Positions 17,360 through 25,405 of a DNA stretch of 38,590 nt are shown here, piece after piece; positions within the stretch are counted from its first letter, which is position 1; each line of letters begins with the position of its first letter. Made by a program: the position numbers and the translations under genes. The notes below the pieces were generated by a model. It searched no databases. It worked only from the letters and a program-made list of their open reading frames with translations, and had not been told where the DNA came from. Source of the stretch: Candidatus Zixiibacteriota bacterium (GTDB taxonomy: Bacteria > Zixibacteria > MSB-5A5 > UM-FILTER-46-8); assembly GCA_026983835.1 (NCBI GenBank), contig JALSTH010000103.1:1-38590 (forward strand). Reading direction: 5' to 3'.

Positions 17360-18580
17360 ATGAAAAATATCGATGAACAATTGGAAATAATAAAGCGCGG
17401 TACAGTCGAGATCCTTTTGGAGGAGGACCTTAAAAGAAAACTCAAGCGCTCGATCGAAACTAACAAACCTCTGATAGTAAAACAGGGGTTCGATCCCACA
17501 GCCCCGGATATCCATTTGGGACATTCTGTTAGCCTTCGTAAATTAAGGCAGTTTCAGGACTTGGGACACAAGGTCGTATTCCTTATCGGTGATTTCACGG
17601 GAATGATTGGAGACCCATCAGGCAAATCCGAAATCCGCAAAAGATTAACAAAAGACGAAGTCCTTAAAAACGCCGAAACATATAAGAAGCAGGTTTTCAA
17701 AATATTGGACCCCGATAAGACCATAATCGAGTTTAACTCCCGTTGGTGTTCATCGATGACCTTCGAGGATGTTTTATCGCTTACCGCCCATTACACAGTC
17801 GCCCGTATGCTCGAGCGTGATGATTTTGAAAAACGCTATAAATCCAACCGTCCTATCAGTATTCTTGAGTTTATGTATCCGCTAATTCAGGGATATGATT
17901 CCATCGCCTTAAAAGCTGATATAGAATTGGGAGGGACCGATCAAAAATTCAATCTCTTGGTAGGGCGCGAACTTCAAAGGGCTTATGGTCAAGAACCACA
18001 GGTGATTATAACAATGCCCCTTTTGATCGGCACCGATGGAACCGATAAGATGTCCAAATCGCTTGGGAATTATATCGGAATCAATGAATCCCCTCGGGAA
18101 ATGTTCGGTAAGATTATGTCTATTCCCGATAAACTGCTTTATGATTATTTCGTTTTATTGACCGATTTATCATACGATGAACTCGAAAGGATAAAAAAGG
18201 AGCTTGACGGCGGGGCGGTAAATCCGATGATACACAAGAAAAGGTTGGCACGGGCAATCATTACATTTTATCATTCCGATGAGGAAGCAAAAAATGCTCA
18301 AGAGGAATTCGAGCGCGTTTTCTCCCAAAAAGGACTTCCCGATGAAATCGGCACAAGCAAACTGAAGGCAAACGACGGGAAAATCTGGATAGTGAAACTT
18401 CTAACGGAATCGGGACTTTGTAATTCGGGGAGCGAAGCCCGTAGAATGATAAAGCAAGGAGCGGTTTCCATCGACGGTGAGCGGATAAGTTCGATAGATG
18501 ATATAATAAACATCTCTTCGGAAAGATTGATAAAAGTTGGCAAAAGGAAATATCGGAAAATAATCTTGGCAGGGAAATAG
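17360..18580 (+). CDS. tyrS: Tyrosine--tRNA ligase
   Basis: Class I cytoplasmic synthetase of 406 residues. The HIGH motif is HLGH (52-55, in [12 protein letters not shown]), KMSKS is intact (230-234, [11 protein letters not shown]), the specificity region shows [20 protein letters not shown] and GTDQKFN, and the C-terminal S4 RNA-binding domain (about 343-406) contains [19 protein letters not shown]. The insertion pattern and IQGYDS resemble the TyrZ branch rather than E. coli TyrS. AAGGA lies 12 bases before the ATG. prfB begins four bases after the stop, with its ribosome site inside the tyrS end. Confidence 0.97.
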   Translation: MKNIDEQLEIIKRGTVEILLEEDLKRKLKRSIETNKPLIVKQGFDPTAPDIHLGHSVSLRKLRQFQDLGHKVVFLIGDFTGMIGDPSGKSEIRKRLTKDEVLKNAETYKKQVFKILDPDKTIIEFNSRWCSSMTFEDVLSLTAHYTVARMLERDDFEKRYKSNRPISILEFMYPLIQGYDSIALKADIELGGTDQKFNLLVGRELQRAYGQEPQVIITMPLLIGTDGTDKMSKSLGNYIGINESPREMFGKIMSIPDKLLYDYFVLLTDLSYDELERIKKELDGGAVNPMIHKKRLARAIITFYHSDEEAKNAQEEFERVFSQKGLPDEIGTSKLKANDGKIWIVKLLTESGLCNSGSEARRMIKQGAVSIDGERISSIDDIINISSERLIKVGKRKYRKIILAGK

Positions 18581-18584
18581 CGAA

Positions 18585-19692
18585 ATGGCATCTTTTAATT
18601 TGACGGATATAGATTTCAAGAGTTTAAGGAATCGCTTGAATAAATTGCGGGGTTATCTTTGACCTTAAAACCATCTCAGAAAATGTTAGACGATTAGAGG
18701 AACAAACCAAAAAGCAGGATTTTTGGGACAACCATTCCAAAGCACAAAAAGTTCTCAGCGAAATGAAAAGGCTTTCCTCCATTAAAGAGAAATACCTAAA
18801 ATTGGAGCAGTATTTTGAAGATTTGCAAGTATTGGCTGAATTAGCGGAGGAAGAATCGGACGAGGAAACGGCTCAAGAAACAATCGCGAAATATAATGAG
18901 TTGCAAAATCAATTAAAACAATTCGAAATCGAATCTATGCTGTCGGGAGGAGATGATTCTCGTAATGCGATCGTGTCTATCCATCCGGGAGCGGGCGGAA
19001 CCGAATCTCAGGATTGGGCGCAAATGTTGTGGCGAATGTATATGCGTTGGGCGGAAAATCATAAATTTGAAGCGGAGATATTGGATTATCAAAGCGGCGA
19101 AGAGGCCGGCTTGAAATCGGTTACATTTGAAGTAATAGGCGAGTATGCTTATGGCTTTTTGAAATCCGAGATAGGGGTCCATCGATTGGTTCGCATCTCC
19201 CCCTTCGATGCCAACAGCAGAAGACACACTTCCTTTGCTTCGGTTTCCGTTTATCCCGAGGTCGAGGATAACAGCGAAATCATAATACGCGAGGAGGATA
19301 TCCGTATAGATACCTATCGCGCATCCGGAGCCGGCGGTCAGCATGTCAATAAGACTTCGTCCGCTGTAAGGATAACACATTTTCCAAGCGGAATAGTCGT
19401 AACCTGCCAATCGGAGCGCTCCCAATACAAAAACAAAGAATCGGCATTTAAGATCCTGCGAGCCCGCTTGTACCAATTAGAGCGGGAGAAAAAAGCGGAG
19501 AAATTAGCGCAATTGGAATCGATTAAAAAGAAAATTGAATGGGGAAGTCAAATACGAAGTTATGTCTTCCATCCATATAACCTGATAAAAGACCATCGCA
19601 CAAACTACGAAACTTCAAATGTCCAAGCCGTTATGGACGGAGATTTGGACGCTTTTATTCAGGAATATCTATCGAGCGAAAGAAATCGTTAA
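18585..19692 (+). CDS. prfB: Peptide chain release factor 2, with programmed +1 frameshift
   Basis: RF2 recognises UAA and UGA and releases the finished protein. The coding path is 18585-18659 joined to 18661-19692: 25 codons, an in-frame TGA at 18660-18662, then +1 reading from GAC. The joined product is 368 residues, and places SPF (the UGA/UAA recognition tripeptide, in RISPFDANSRRH) at 205-207 and GGQ (in ASGAGGQHVNKTSSA) at 250-252, exactly the E. coli RF2 numbers, which confirms both start and shift. The helical N-terminal domain contains LEEQTKKQDFWDN as usual. AGGGA at the tyrS end is the likely ribosome site. An annotation beginning at the internal ATG 18763 would lose 59 residues. 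Confidence 0.96.
18648..18663 (+). promoter_or_regulatory. prfB autoregulatory +1 frameshift site
   Basis: The codons read CGG GGT TAT CTT TGA C, in the same register as the classical AGG GGG TAT CTT TGA C. The G-run acts as an internal Shine-Dalgarno three bases before the slippery CTT, and TGA is the RF2-dependent stop. Low RF2 favours slipping into the full-length frame. Established mechanism; here read directly from the sequence. Confidence 0.95.
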
Positions 19693-19718
19693 GCTGAAAT
19701 AAATCGGAGGAATATCGT

Positions 19719-20708
19719 ATGAACATATTAGAGAATATCCGAGAAAAGGCATCCAAATTAAATAAGCGAGTCGTGCTTCCCGAAGGGGACGAAGACAGAA
19801 CAATCAAGGCTGCCAGATTAATTATCGAAAATAAAATAGCTTCCGTCATCTTACTCGGTGATTCGGAAAAAATTAAGGAAATGGCCAAAGCCGAGGGTAT
19901 CCCCGAAAATGAGATAATCATTATCCAACCGAACAGATCCGAAAATTTCAAGCAATACTCTCAAAATTATTTTGAATTACGGAAACATAAAGGGATAACT
20001 CTTGATGACGCCGAAAAGAATATGTCCCAGCCTCTCTTCTATGGTGCTATGATGGTTCGCGAAGGCAAAGCCGATGGATGTGTGGCCGGAGCTTATCATA
20101 CGACCGCCGATGTTATGCGGGCTGCAATACAAATAATCGGGATGGCTGAAGGGATTAAGTCCGTCTCTTCGAGTTTCCTTATGGTTTTGCCGAAATACAG
20201 AGGAGAGAAGGATAAGATAATGGCTTTTGCCGATTGCGCCGTCATCCCAGACCCCGATGCGGAACAATTGGCATCAATTGCGATATCCTCCGCAAAGACC
20301 CTTAAAATGCTTGTTGGTGCCGAACCGAAAGTAGCTATGCTATCATTTTCAACAAAAGGGTCAGCTTCGCATCCATTAATCGACAAAGTATTGGAAGCTA
20401 CTTCAAAAGCAAAACGGTCCGCCCCAGATTTGGTTATAGATGGTGAATTACAATTCGATGCCGCTGTGGTACCCGAAGTTGCAAAAAGAAAAGCTCCCGA
20501 CTCTCCGCTAAACGGTAACGCCAATGTGTTGATATTTCCCGACCTAAATGCCGGCAACATCGCTTATAAGGCGGTTCAGAGACTCGCCGGAGCCGAAGCT
20601 ATCGGTCCGATTATTCAAGGTTTGGCGAAACCGATGAACGACTTATCACGCGGGTGCAGTGTCGAAGATATAGTAAATGTCACTGCTATTGCTATGGTAT
20701 TGAGCTAA
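19719..20708 (+). CDS. pta: Phosphate acetyltransferase
   Basis: A 329-residue short-form Pta that interconverts acetyl-CoA and acetyl-phosphate, normally paired with acetate kinase in acetate fermentation or uptake. Visible signatures are [90 protein letters not shown] and [18 protein letters not shown], covering the whole family length. GGAGG lies nine bases before the ATG. No ackA is in the window. It follows prfB after 26 bases and converges with the kinase gene 45 bases downstream; I see no hairpin there. Confidence 0.95.
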   Translation: MNILENIREKASKLNKRVVLPEGDEDRTIKAARLIIENKIASVILLGDSEKIKEMAKAEGIPENEIIIIQPNRSENFKQYSQNYFELRKHKGITLDDAEKNMSQPLFYGAMMVREGKADGCVAGAYHTTADVMRAAIQIIGMAEGIKSVSSSFLMVLPKYRGEKDKIMAFADCAVIPDPDAEQLASIAISSAKTLKMLVGAEPKVAMLSFSTKGSASHPLIDKVLEATSKAKRSAPDLVIDGELQFDAAVVPEVAKRKAPDSPLNGNANVLIFPDLNAGNIAYKAVQRLAGAEAIGPIIQGLAKPMNDLSRGCSVEDIVNVTAIAMVLS

Positions 20709-20753
20709 ACAATCGCCGCGAATAATAATTATCTTCCCAAAAAATCATTAAGG

Positions 20754-21509
20754 TTATTTTATTGTATCGGATTCGATTATTTTCCGTTTGCGGGAACTTT
20801 TCGGAATGGAAGTTTTATATTTGTAATTATAATAATTGTAATCATAATAGTAGGGTAATACCCTCTCCACATCATTCAAAACCACGCCAAGTATTTCGCC
20901 TTCGGAACCGTCTATTAAATCGACCGCCCGTTTCACAACTTCCTTTGGAGTCTTTCCGGCTTTAACCAAAATTAAAACACCATCGACTTCGGCGGAGATG
21001 TCCATAACATCCGACACCGGAATAATCGGCGGACAATCAAAGACTATTAAATCAAAATGATATTTAGCCTTATTTATCAACTCGGCGAACCCCTCTTTAT
21101 TGAAAAAGACTTGGTGGCGGGGAGATATTTTCCCTGCGCTTATTATTTTAAAATTACTAAAAATGGTTTCCCGAATGCAAGAGCTGAGCGGAAGGTCACC
21201 GCGCAAAATGTCCGTCAGCCCTCCCTTTAGATTTATATTAAACAATTCATTTATCTTAGGCCTCCTAAAATCGGAATCCACTAGAAGCACATTTTTCCCT
21301 GTGGAATCGGCAATGCTGATCGAAAACATTGCCGCCACTGTCGATTTGCCTTCCCCAAGGGTAGCGCTCGTTATAGCAACCGACTTTATCGGCGAACCAT
21401 TGCTTTTGGTCATTCTGGATATATGCGAATATATCCTGCGCATCTCGATGGCTGCAGCCGATTCACGGTCATAGTATGAAAAAATCGATTTCCTTTTTTT
21501 GCTTCTCAA
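20754..21509 (-). CDS. Stand-alone bacterial tyrosine kinase (CpsD/CapB/Wzc-kinase type)
   Basis: A 251-residue cytoplasmic P-loop kinase that regulates polysaccharide assembly by autophosphorylating a C-terminal tyrosine cluster. Walker A is in AITSATLGEGKST (45-57), Walker A' in VLLVDSDFRRP (74-84) and Walker B in FDLIVFDCPP (152-161). The tail is extreme: eight of twelve residues at 220-231 are tyrosine. The N-terminus (SAAAIEMRRIYSHI) matches the kinase oligomerisation EX2RX2R-like region. The membrane activator domain is separate and encoded two genes upstream (Wzz). Ends the operon, 10 bases after the TPR gene. Confidence 0.9.
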   Translation of the reverse strand: MRSKKRKSIFSYYDRESAAAIEMRRIYSHISRMTKSNGSPIKSVAITSATLGEGKSTVAAMFSISIADSTGKNVLLVDSDFRRPKINELFNINLKGGLTDILRGDLPLSSCIRETIFSNFKIISAGKISPRHQVFFNKEGFAELINKAKYHFDLIVFDCPPIIPVSDVMDISAEVDGVLILVKAGKTPKEVVKRAVDLIDGSEGEILGVVLNDVERVLPYYYDYNYYNYKYKTSIPKSSRKRKIIESDTIK

Positions 21510-21519
21510 GGTCTATTCC

Positions 21520-22641
21520 TTATTTAAATATTGTTTCCAACAAATGTTCCGTTCCCATCTCCAATTTCTCTAAATTCACAAGGTTTTCACGGGCATCCAC
21601 AAATTCCGGATTCACAATCAAAGCGTTTTTAAAATGCTCGATCGCTTTCTTATTGTAATAATTAGAAAGTATCCTATTGGCTAAACCCAACTCGTAATGA
21701 ATATCCGCATAAACGGGGTTTTCAATTAATTTACCTTCCAAATAGGAGACATAGGAAATTATATCTTTCGTATTTGAATCGTCCATAGAGGACGAAAAAT
21801 ACAGGTACATTTTCAACTTGTGATAATTAAAGTCATAAAACCAATTATCAAGCGGAGCTTTCTTTAATACTTTTAAGGCTTCAGCGTAATGACCTTGTAA
21901 AATATATTCTTGAACCATTTCAACACTACCCACTCTGATATACGGATTTAGGCTTATAGCTTGTTTAATATCCGAAATAATTCTAATCGAGAGGTCATCA
22001 AATCGATTATACATTCGAGGATTTCCCAACCCAACCAATACAGATATTGCACGGAGGTAATAAGCATCGGCATAATAAGGATTTATAATCAGCGCTTTAC
22101 AGATGGAATCATAGGCATCATCAGATTTCCCCAACTTCAAATAAGCAACAGCCAAATCCCTGTGGAAATCGGCGTATTCAGGTTTGGTCTTTACTGCTTT
22201 ATGGAATAGTTTTATTGCGTCTTCCGTTTTACCAAGCTTAAATAACACCCTCCCCAAATAATTTTGGGCAATTCCATTTGACGGTGCCGATCTTATTACT
22301 TTTTCATATTCGATAACAGCCTGTTCATACATCCCGAAATGGGAGAACCCATATCCGATATAATTGCGCCAATAAGCGCTTTCCATTTGATCGGGCATAT
22401 TATTTGATGTTTCTATAAGAGTATTAATTTGTTCCTTATACTTGGAGTGAACCAGTCTGATGGTTTCTTTGTCGTTATCGAATTTTTCATCGGTATTAAA
22501 TTCGGTATAGCGCACAAAACGAACTTTGCCGTCTTTTACAACTACGCTTTTCGCTCCGCCTGCGAAGATATCATTGGAGGTTCTGATAGAATATTTCCCC
22601 CCCAAGCACTCGATAATATTTTCCTGAGAAAAGAATTTCAT
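21520..22641 (-). CDS. Tetratricopeptide-repeat protein of the export operon
   Basis: The 373 residues lack a signal peptide or membrane helix, so it is probably cytoplasmic. From about residue 88 there are TPR units: WRNYIGYGFSHFGMYEQAVIEYEKVI, NYLGRVLFKLGKTEDAIKLFHKAV, HRDLAVAYLKLGKSDDAYDSICKAL and, near the end, HYELGLANRILSNYYNKKAIEHFKNAL. The first 85 residues (with GGKYSIRTSNDIFAGG and VVVKDGKVRFVRY) are not recognised. Lying between Wzz and the kinase, it may scaffold the two, which would otherwise have to find each other because they are not fused. Function inferred from position only. Confidence 0.75.
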   Translation of the reverse strand: MKFFSQENIIECLGGKYSIRTSNDIFAGGAKSVVVKDGKVRFVRYTEFNTDEKFDNDKETIRLVHSKYKEQINTLIETSNNMPDQMESAYWRNYIGYGFSHFGMYEQAVIEYEKVIRSAPSNGIAQNYLGRVLFKLGKTEDAIKLFHKAVKTKPEYADFHRDLAVAYLKLGKSDDAYDSICKALIINPYYADAYYLRAISVLVGLGNPRMYNRFDDLSIRIISDIKQAISLNPYIRVGSVEMVQEYILQGHYAEALKVLKKAPLDNWFYDFNYHKLKMYLYFSSSMDDSNTKDIISYVSYLEGKLIENPVYADIHYELGLANRILSNYYNKKAIEHFKNALIVNPEFVDARENLVNLEKLEMGTEHLLETIFK

Positions 22642-22661
22642 CGGTCTATATTCTTCCTATG

Positions 22662-24257
22662 TCAATTCAACTGATTCAAATAAACGACTGCCGCAATGAG
22701 AAGCAGAGTTATCGCCATCCCGAATATTACCCAGATCCTACCGGCTCCCTTTTGCGAAAAGGGTATATCCATCTTCGGAATCGTCCCAATAACCCTAATT
22801 CCCAAATAGGACTCCACCTCTTCTACTTTATGGAAGCTATTATCCAAAAACTCCGCCGATAATACCGCTCCAAAGCCCAGACCTAACCCAAGAATCGCCC
22901 CTAAAATTGTTAATTTTACACGATTCGGGCTAACGGGTTTTATCGGTATATCCGCAGGTTCGATTATTTTGAATTTGGTTTCCGCGGATGCACGAGTAGC
23001 GGCTTGGTTAATTTGCGAACCGGCTAACTGTTCCGAGAACAGCTCATATATCCTACGGTTATCATCCACTTTTCGCTGCAGTCTTTCTTGCTCTTGACGC
23101 AATGACGGGGTCAGAGCAATATCACTCTTAATTTTTTCCGCTGCCGCCTTTAATGCCTTCTCCCTTTCCCTTAAATAGGACAATTTAATTGTCAAATATT
23201 CATTATCAGCAATTTTCTGCTGGGTTGTCGGGTTGTATTTGCGATATTGCTTGCGAACCAACTTATCGATTTCAAATTTTATCGACTCAAGCAATAAGCG
23301 CGACTTTTGATTAAGCAAAACAACTTTTCCATCCTTCCATGAATATTTCCCTAACAGTTCCTTAAGGCCCTGAATACTCGTCAAAGCTTCGAATTTCATC
23401 GTATTCAAAGAATCGGAATATCTTATATTATAATCTTTTATACCTTGCGCCTTAAAGTATGTCTTTAAGTTATGAAGTTTCTGCGATACTGTGCCGATTT
23501 CAATTTCCGCACCATCTATAGCGGAATTAATCTCATTTAGTTTCCCGTTCACGGTTGAATCCCTATCGGAACTTTGCGTTAACATACGCTGCTGAAATTT
23601 GCGAAGATCATCTTCGGATTGCCGTAATCTTTTCCTGTAAACGGCTAACATCTCATCGGAAAACTCCGTCGCTCCAACCACCCCCACTAATTCATTAGCC
23701 AACGATTCCTTTATAAAAATATCCGCCAAATTCTTCGCCATATCCGCAGCGGTTTTGGGGGATGATGATTGTGAGGTGATACTGATTAAATCGCTACCGT
23801 TGAAATCAACCCTTATTTGGTTCCTTATTCGATCGATTTGAATTCGGCGAGCAAGCTCCAATTCCGAGATATTCGGAAACTCCTTATGGATTTTGGTAAC
23901 TTTTCTTTTGATATCCTCGGAGATAGGTATATCCAACTTATCGATAAGTTGCTGTAAGTAAGAAGTGGATAATATTCGATTCCTTATTGTATTCAATTGT
24001 TCCTGCCGATTATCATACCCCCTCCCCCGCTCTTCGCCGGGAACGATGCGGGAAAAGGTAGCCGAGAGAAAATTCGTCTCCCCAACTAAAATAGTAGTCG
24101 AAGACTCGTAAACCGGCTTTAGGTAATAACTGCCGGCAACTACCGCCAACACGGTAATGATAAACGGGAAAATAAGTAGGTATTTGCGCCTTTTAAGAAT
24201 TTTGAAATAATCCCGCAGTTCCATTGATTGTTGTGTTTGATTTGAATTCATTGACAT
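22662..24257 (-). CDS. Polysaccharide chain-length determinant / copolymerase (Wzz, GumC-EpsB type)
   Basis: A 531-residue inner-membrane protein that controls polysaccharide length and couples to the outer-membrane exporter. It has a cytoplasmic start (MELRDYFKILKRRKY), helix 1 (LIFPFIITVLAVVAGSYY), the Wzz domain (YESSTTILVGE), a long periplasmic coiled coil (about 190-400, with RLRQSEDDLRKFQQRM and LRQEQERLQRKVDDNRRIYE), the PxxP segment PADIPIKPVSPNR and helix 2 (LGAILGLGLGFGAVLSAEF). After that, EFLDNSFHKVEEVESYLGI and VIGTIPKM are the linker normally leading to a fused kinase, but a third helix (WVIFGMAITLLLIAAVVYL) ends the protein instead. The ATG at 24257 lies three bases after the Wza stop; 24251 is an alternative. 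Confidence 0.92.
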   Translation of the reverse strand: MSMNSNQTQQSMELRDYFKILKRRKYLLIFPFIITVLAVVAGSYYLKPVYESSTTILVGETNFLSATFSRIVPGEERGRGYDNRQEQLNTIRNRILSTSYLQQLIDKLDIPISEDIKRKVTKIHKEFPNISELELARRIQIDRIRNQIRVDFNGSDLISITSQSSSPKTAADMAKNLADIFIKESLANELVGVVGATEFSDEMLAVYRKRLRQSEDDLRKFQQRMLTQSSDRDSTVNGKLNEINSAIDGAEIEIGTVSQKLHNLKTYFKAQGIKDYNIRYSDSLNTMKFEALTSIQGLKELLGKYSWKDGKVVLLNQKSRLLLESIKFEIDKLVRKQYRKYNPTTQQKIADNEYLTIKLSYLREREKALKAAAEKIKSDIALTPSLRQEQERLQRKVDDNRRIYELFSEQLAGSQINQAATRASAETKFKIIEPADIPIKPVSPNRVKLTILGAILGLGLGFGAVLSAEFLDNSFHKVEEVESYLGIRVIGTIPKMDIPFSQKGAGRIWVIFGMAITLLLIAAVVYLNQLN

Positions 24258-24260
24258 AAA

Positions 24261-25220
24261 TTAATTTCTATTATTATAAATAAGGATTGCGATAATCGTA
24301 GTGGTGGCCGCAGCCGCAGCCGGTATTACATCCCTTACAGTTGATAAAAATGACCCCCAAAAAGATTTCTTTTCGGGAATTACAATAGTGTCTCCCGGTT
24401 TTAGCGGAATCCTTTTAGGTCTTCCTACGGATGTGTATTTATCGAGATTTAATTTTGTAATCTCCCCATAATCCCCTATCTTTCTGATTAATCTTACATC
24501 CGATAGCTTGGCATCTTCGGAAGGACCTCCCGCCAACACTATGCCATCAAGTACATCCAAACCCTCGCTAAAACCTAAAGCACCGGGACTATTCACCGCT
24601 CCATAAACAAAAAATAAGCCATCGACTCCATAATCGTACGAGATACCTTCATTGCCAACACTCAGCGGAAAACGCGGAATATCAACATTGTCATTGTTAG
24701 CTAATATGGGAATTTTATTAATTTCTCCATTCTCAAGGATTTCACGGAGGTTGATAATTTCCATCTTCCCCGATTTCCCCCTGATAAATCTTACTCTTGA
24801 TAAATCGGCTTCCTCGGTTGGGCCACCGGCTTCCTTAATCGCATCCCACATATTGGGGAACCTCTCGAAAGTCAATCTGCCCGGATTTGCGACCTGCCCG
24901 GTAATATAAACTTTATGGCTGTTGAATTCGTTGACAACAACGGTTGCTTGGTTTATATTCGGGTTATAATAGACCATTTTCTCAACGATGTTGGCCGCAA
25001 GTTTTTTCGTTGTCAACCCAGCAGCCGTTATCTCCCCTACAACCGGAACGGAAATATTCCCGTCCTGACGAACCGTAACCGAAACATTTAAATCCGGCTG
25101 CTGCCAGAAACTTATTTCCAACACATCCTCCGGACCTATCTCGTATTCGTAAGCTTTCGAGAGGGCGGGAATAATTATAGCTATTATAACAACTACGGTT
25201 AACATTGTTTTATATTTCAT
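24261..25220 (-). CDS. Outer-membrane polysaccharide export protein (Wza/GumB type, SLBB domains)
   Basis: A 319-residue periplasmic/outer-membrane channel component. The signal peptide (1-23, cleavage after SKA) has no lipobox cysteine. The mature protein starts with the Poly_export domain (YEIGPEDVLEISFWQQPDLN; VRQDGNISVPVVGEITAAGLT), followed by SLBB 1 (HKVYITGQVANPGRLTF and AGGPTEEADLSRVRFIR), SLBB 2 (FFVYGAVNSPGALGF and AGGPSEDAKLSDVRLIR), LKPGDTIVIPEK, and a C-terminal hydrophobic helix (VIPAAAAATTTIIAILIY) that may be its outer-membrane span. First gene of the export operon, 185 bases after the GGDEF stop; repeats at 25243-25309 lie in its leader. Confidence 0.92.
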   Translation of the reverse strand: MKYKTMLTVVVIIAIIIPALSKAYEYEIGPEDVLEISFWQQPDLNVSVTVRQDGNISVPVVGEITAAGLTTKKLAANIVEKMVYYNPNINQATVVVNEFNSHKVYITGQVANPGRLTFERFPNMWDAIKEAGGPTEEADLSRVRFIRGKSGKMEIINLREILENGEINKIPILANNDNVDIPRFPLSVGNEGISYDYGVDGLFFVYGAVNSPGALGFSEGLDVLDGIVLAGGPSEDAKLSDVRLIRKIGDYGEITKLNLDKYTSVGRPKRIPLKPGDTIVIPEKKSFWGSFLSTVRDVIPAAAAATTTIIAILIYNNRN

Positions 25221-25242
25221 ATTTACGACCCTACCCTTTCGG

Positions 25243-25254
25243 TGGAATATTCCA
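25243..25254. promoter_or_regulatory. Perfect 12-base palindrome before wza, candidate operator
   Basis: TGGAATATTCCA is a perfect palindrome 23-34 bases upstream of the wza ATG, in a place where a regulator could block or help transcription. A promoter is not clearly visible in this spacer. Confidence 0.35.
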
Positions 25255-25271
25255 ATTTAATTAATCGCTAC

Positions 25272-25309
25272 ATTTAAGAAATACCCATTCGAACGAAAAT
25301 TTAAGAAAT
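25272..25309. repeat. Two direct repeats of 11 bases upstream of wza
   Basis: ATTTAAGAAAT occurs at 25272-25282 and again at 25299-25309, 27 bases apart, with the palindromic TTCGAA between them (25289-25294). The rest of the 185-base spacer between the GGDEF and wza genes is AT-rich without further structure that I can see. Confidence 0.4.
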
Positions 25310-25405
25310 TAAAGAATACCAAAATCAAAAAGAATCCTATACTTACTCCTAAACACAACCCACCTTATAAATCATTATCGACTGAATTAAGCCAATTTTT
25401 ATATG

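Noticed and set aside
18660-18662. In-frame TGA as selenocysteine codon or pseudogene lesion
   Set aside because: The context is the known RF2 frameshift signal and the shift restores the family's numbering.
18913-19476. 187-residue open frame on the minus strand
   Set aside because: Antisense to the GGQ/SPF region of prfB; composition is what codon shadows give and no family is recognisable.
20096-20560. 154-residue open frame on the minus strand
   Set aside because: Fully inside pta on the other strand, without a ribosome site or recognisable protein features.
22945-22965. GGTTCGA resembling a tRNA T-arm
   Set aside because: It lies inside the Wzz coding region, with no matching acceptor or anticodon stems around it; no tRNA was found in the window.
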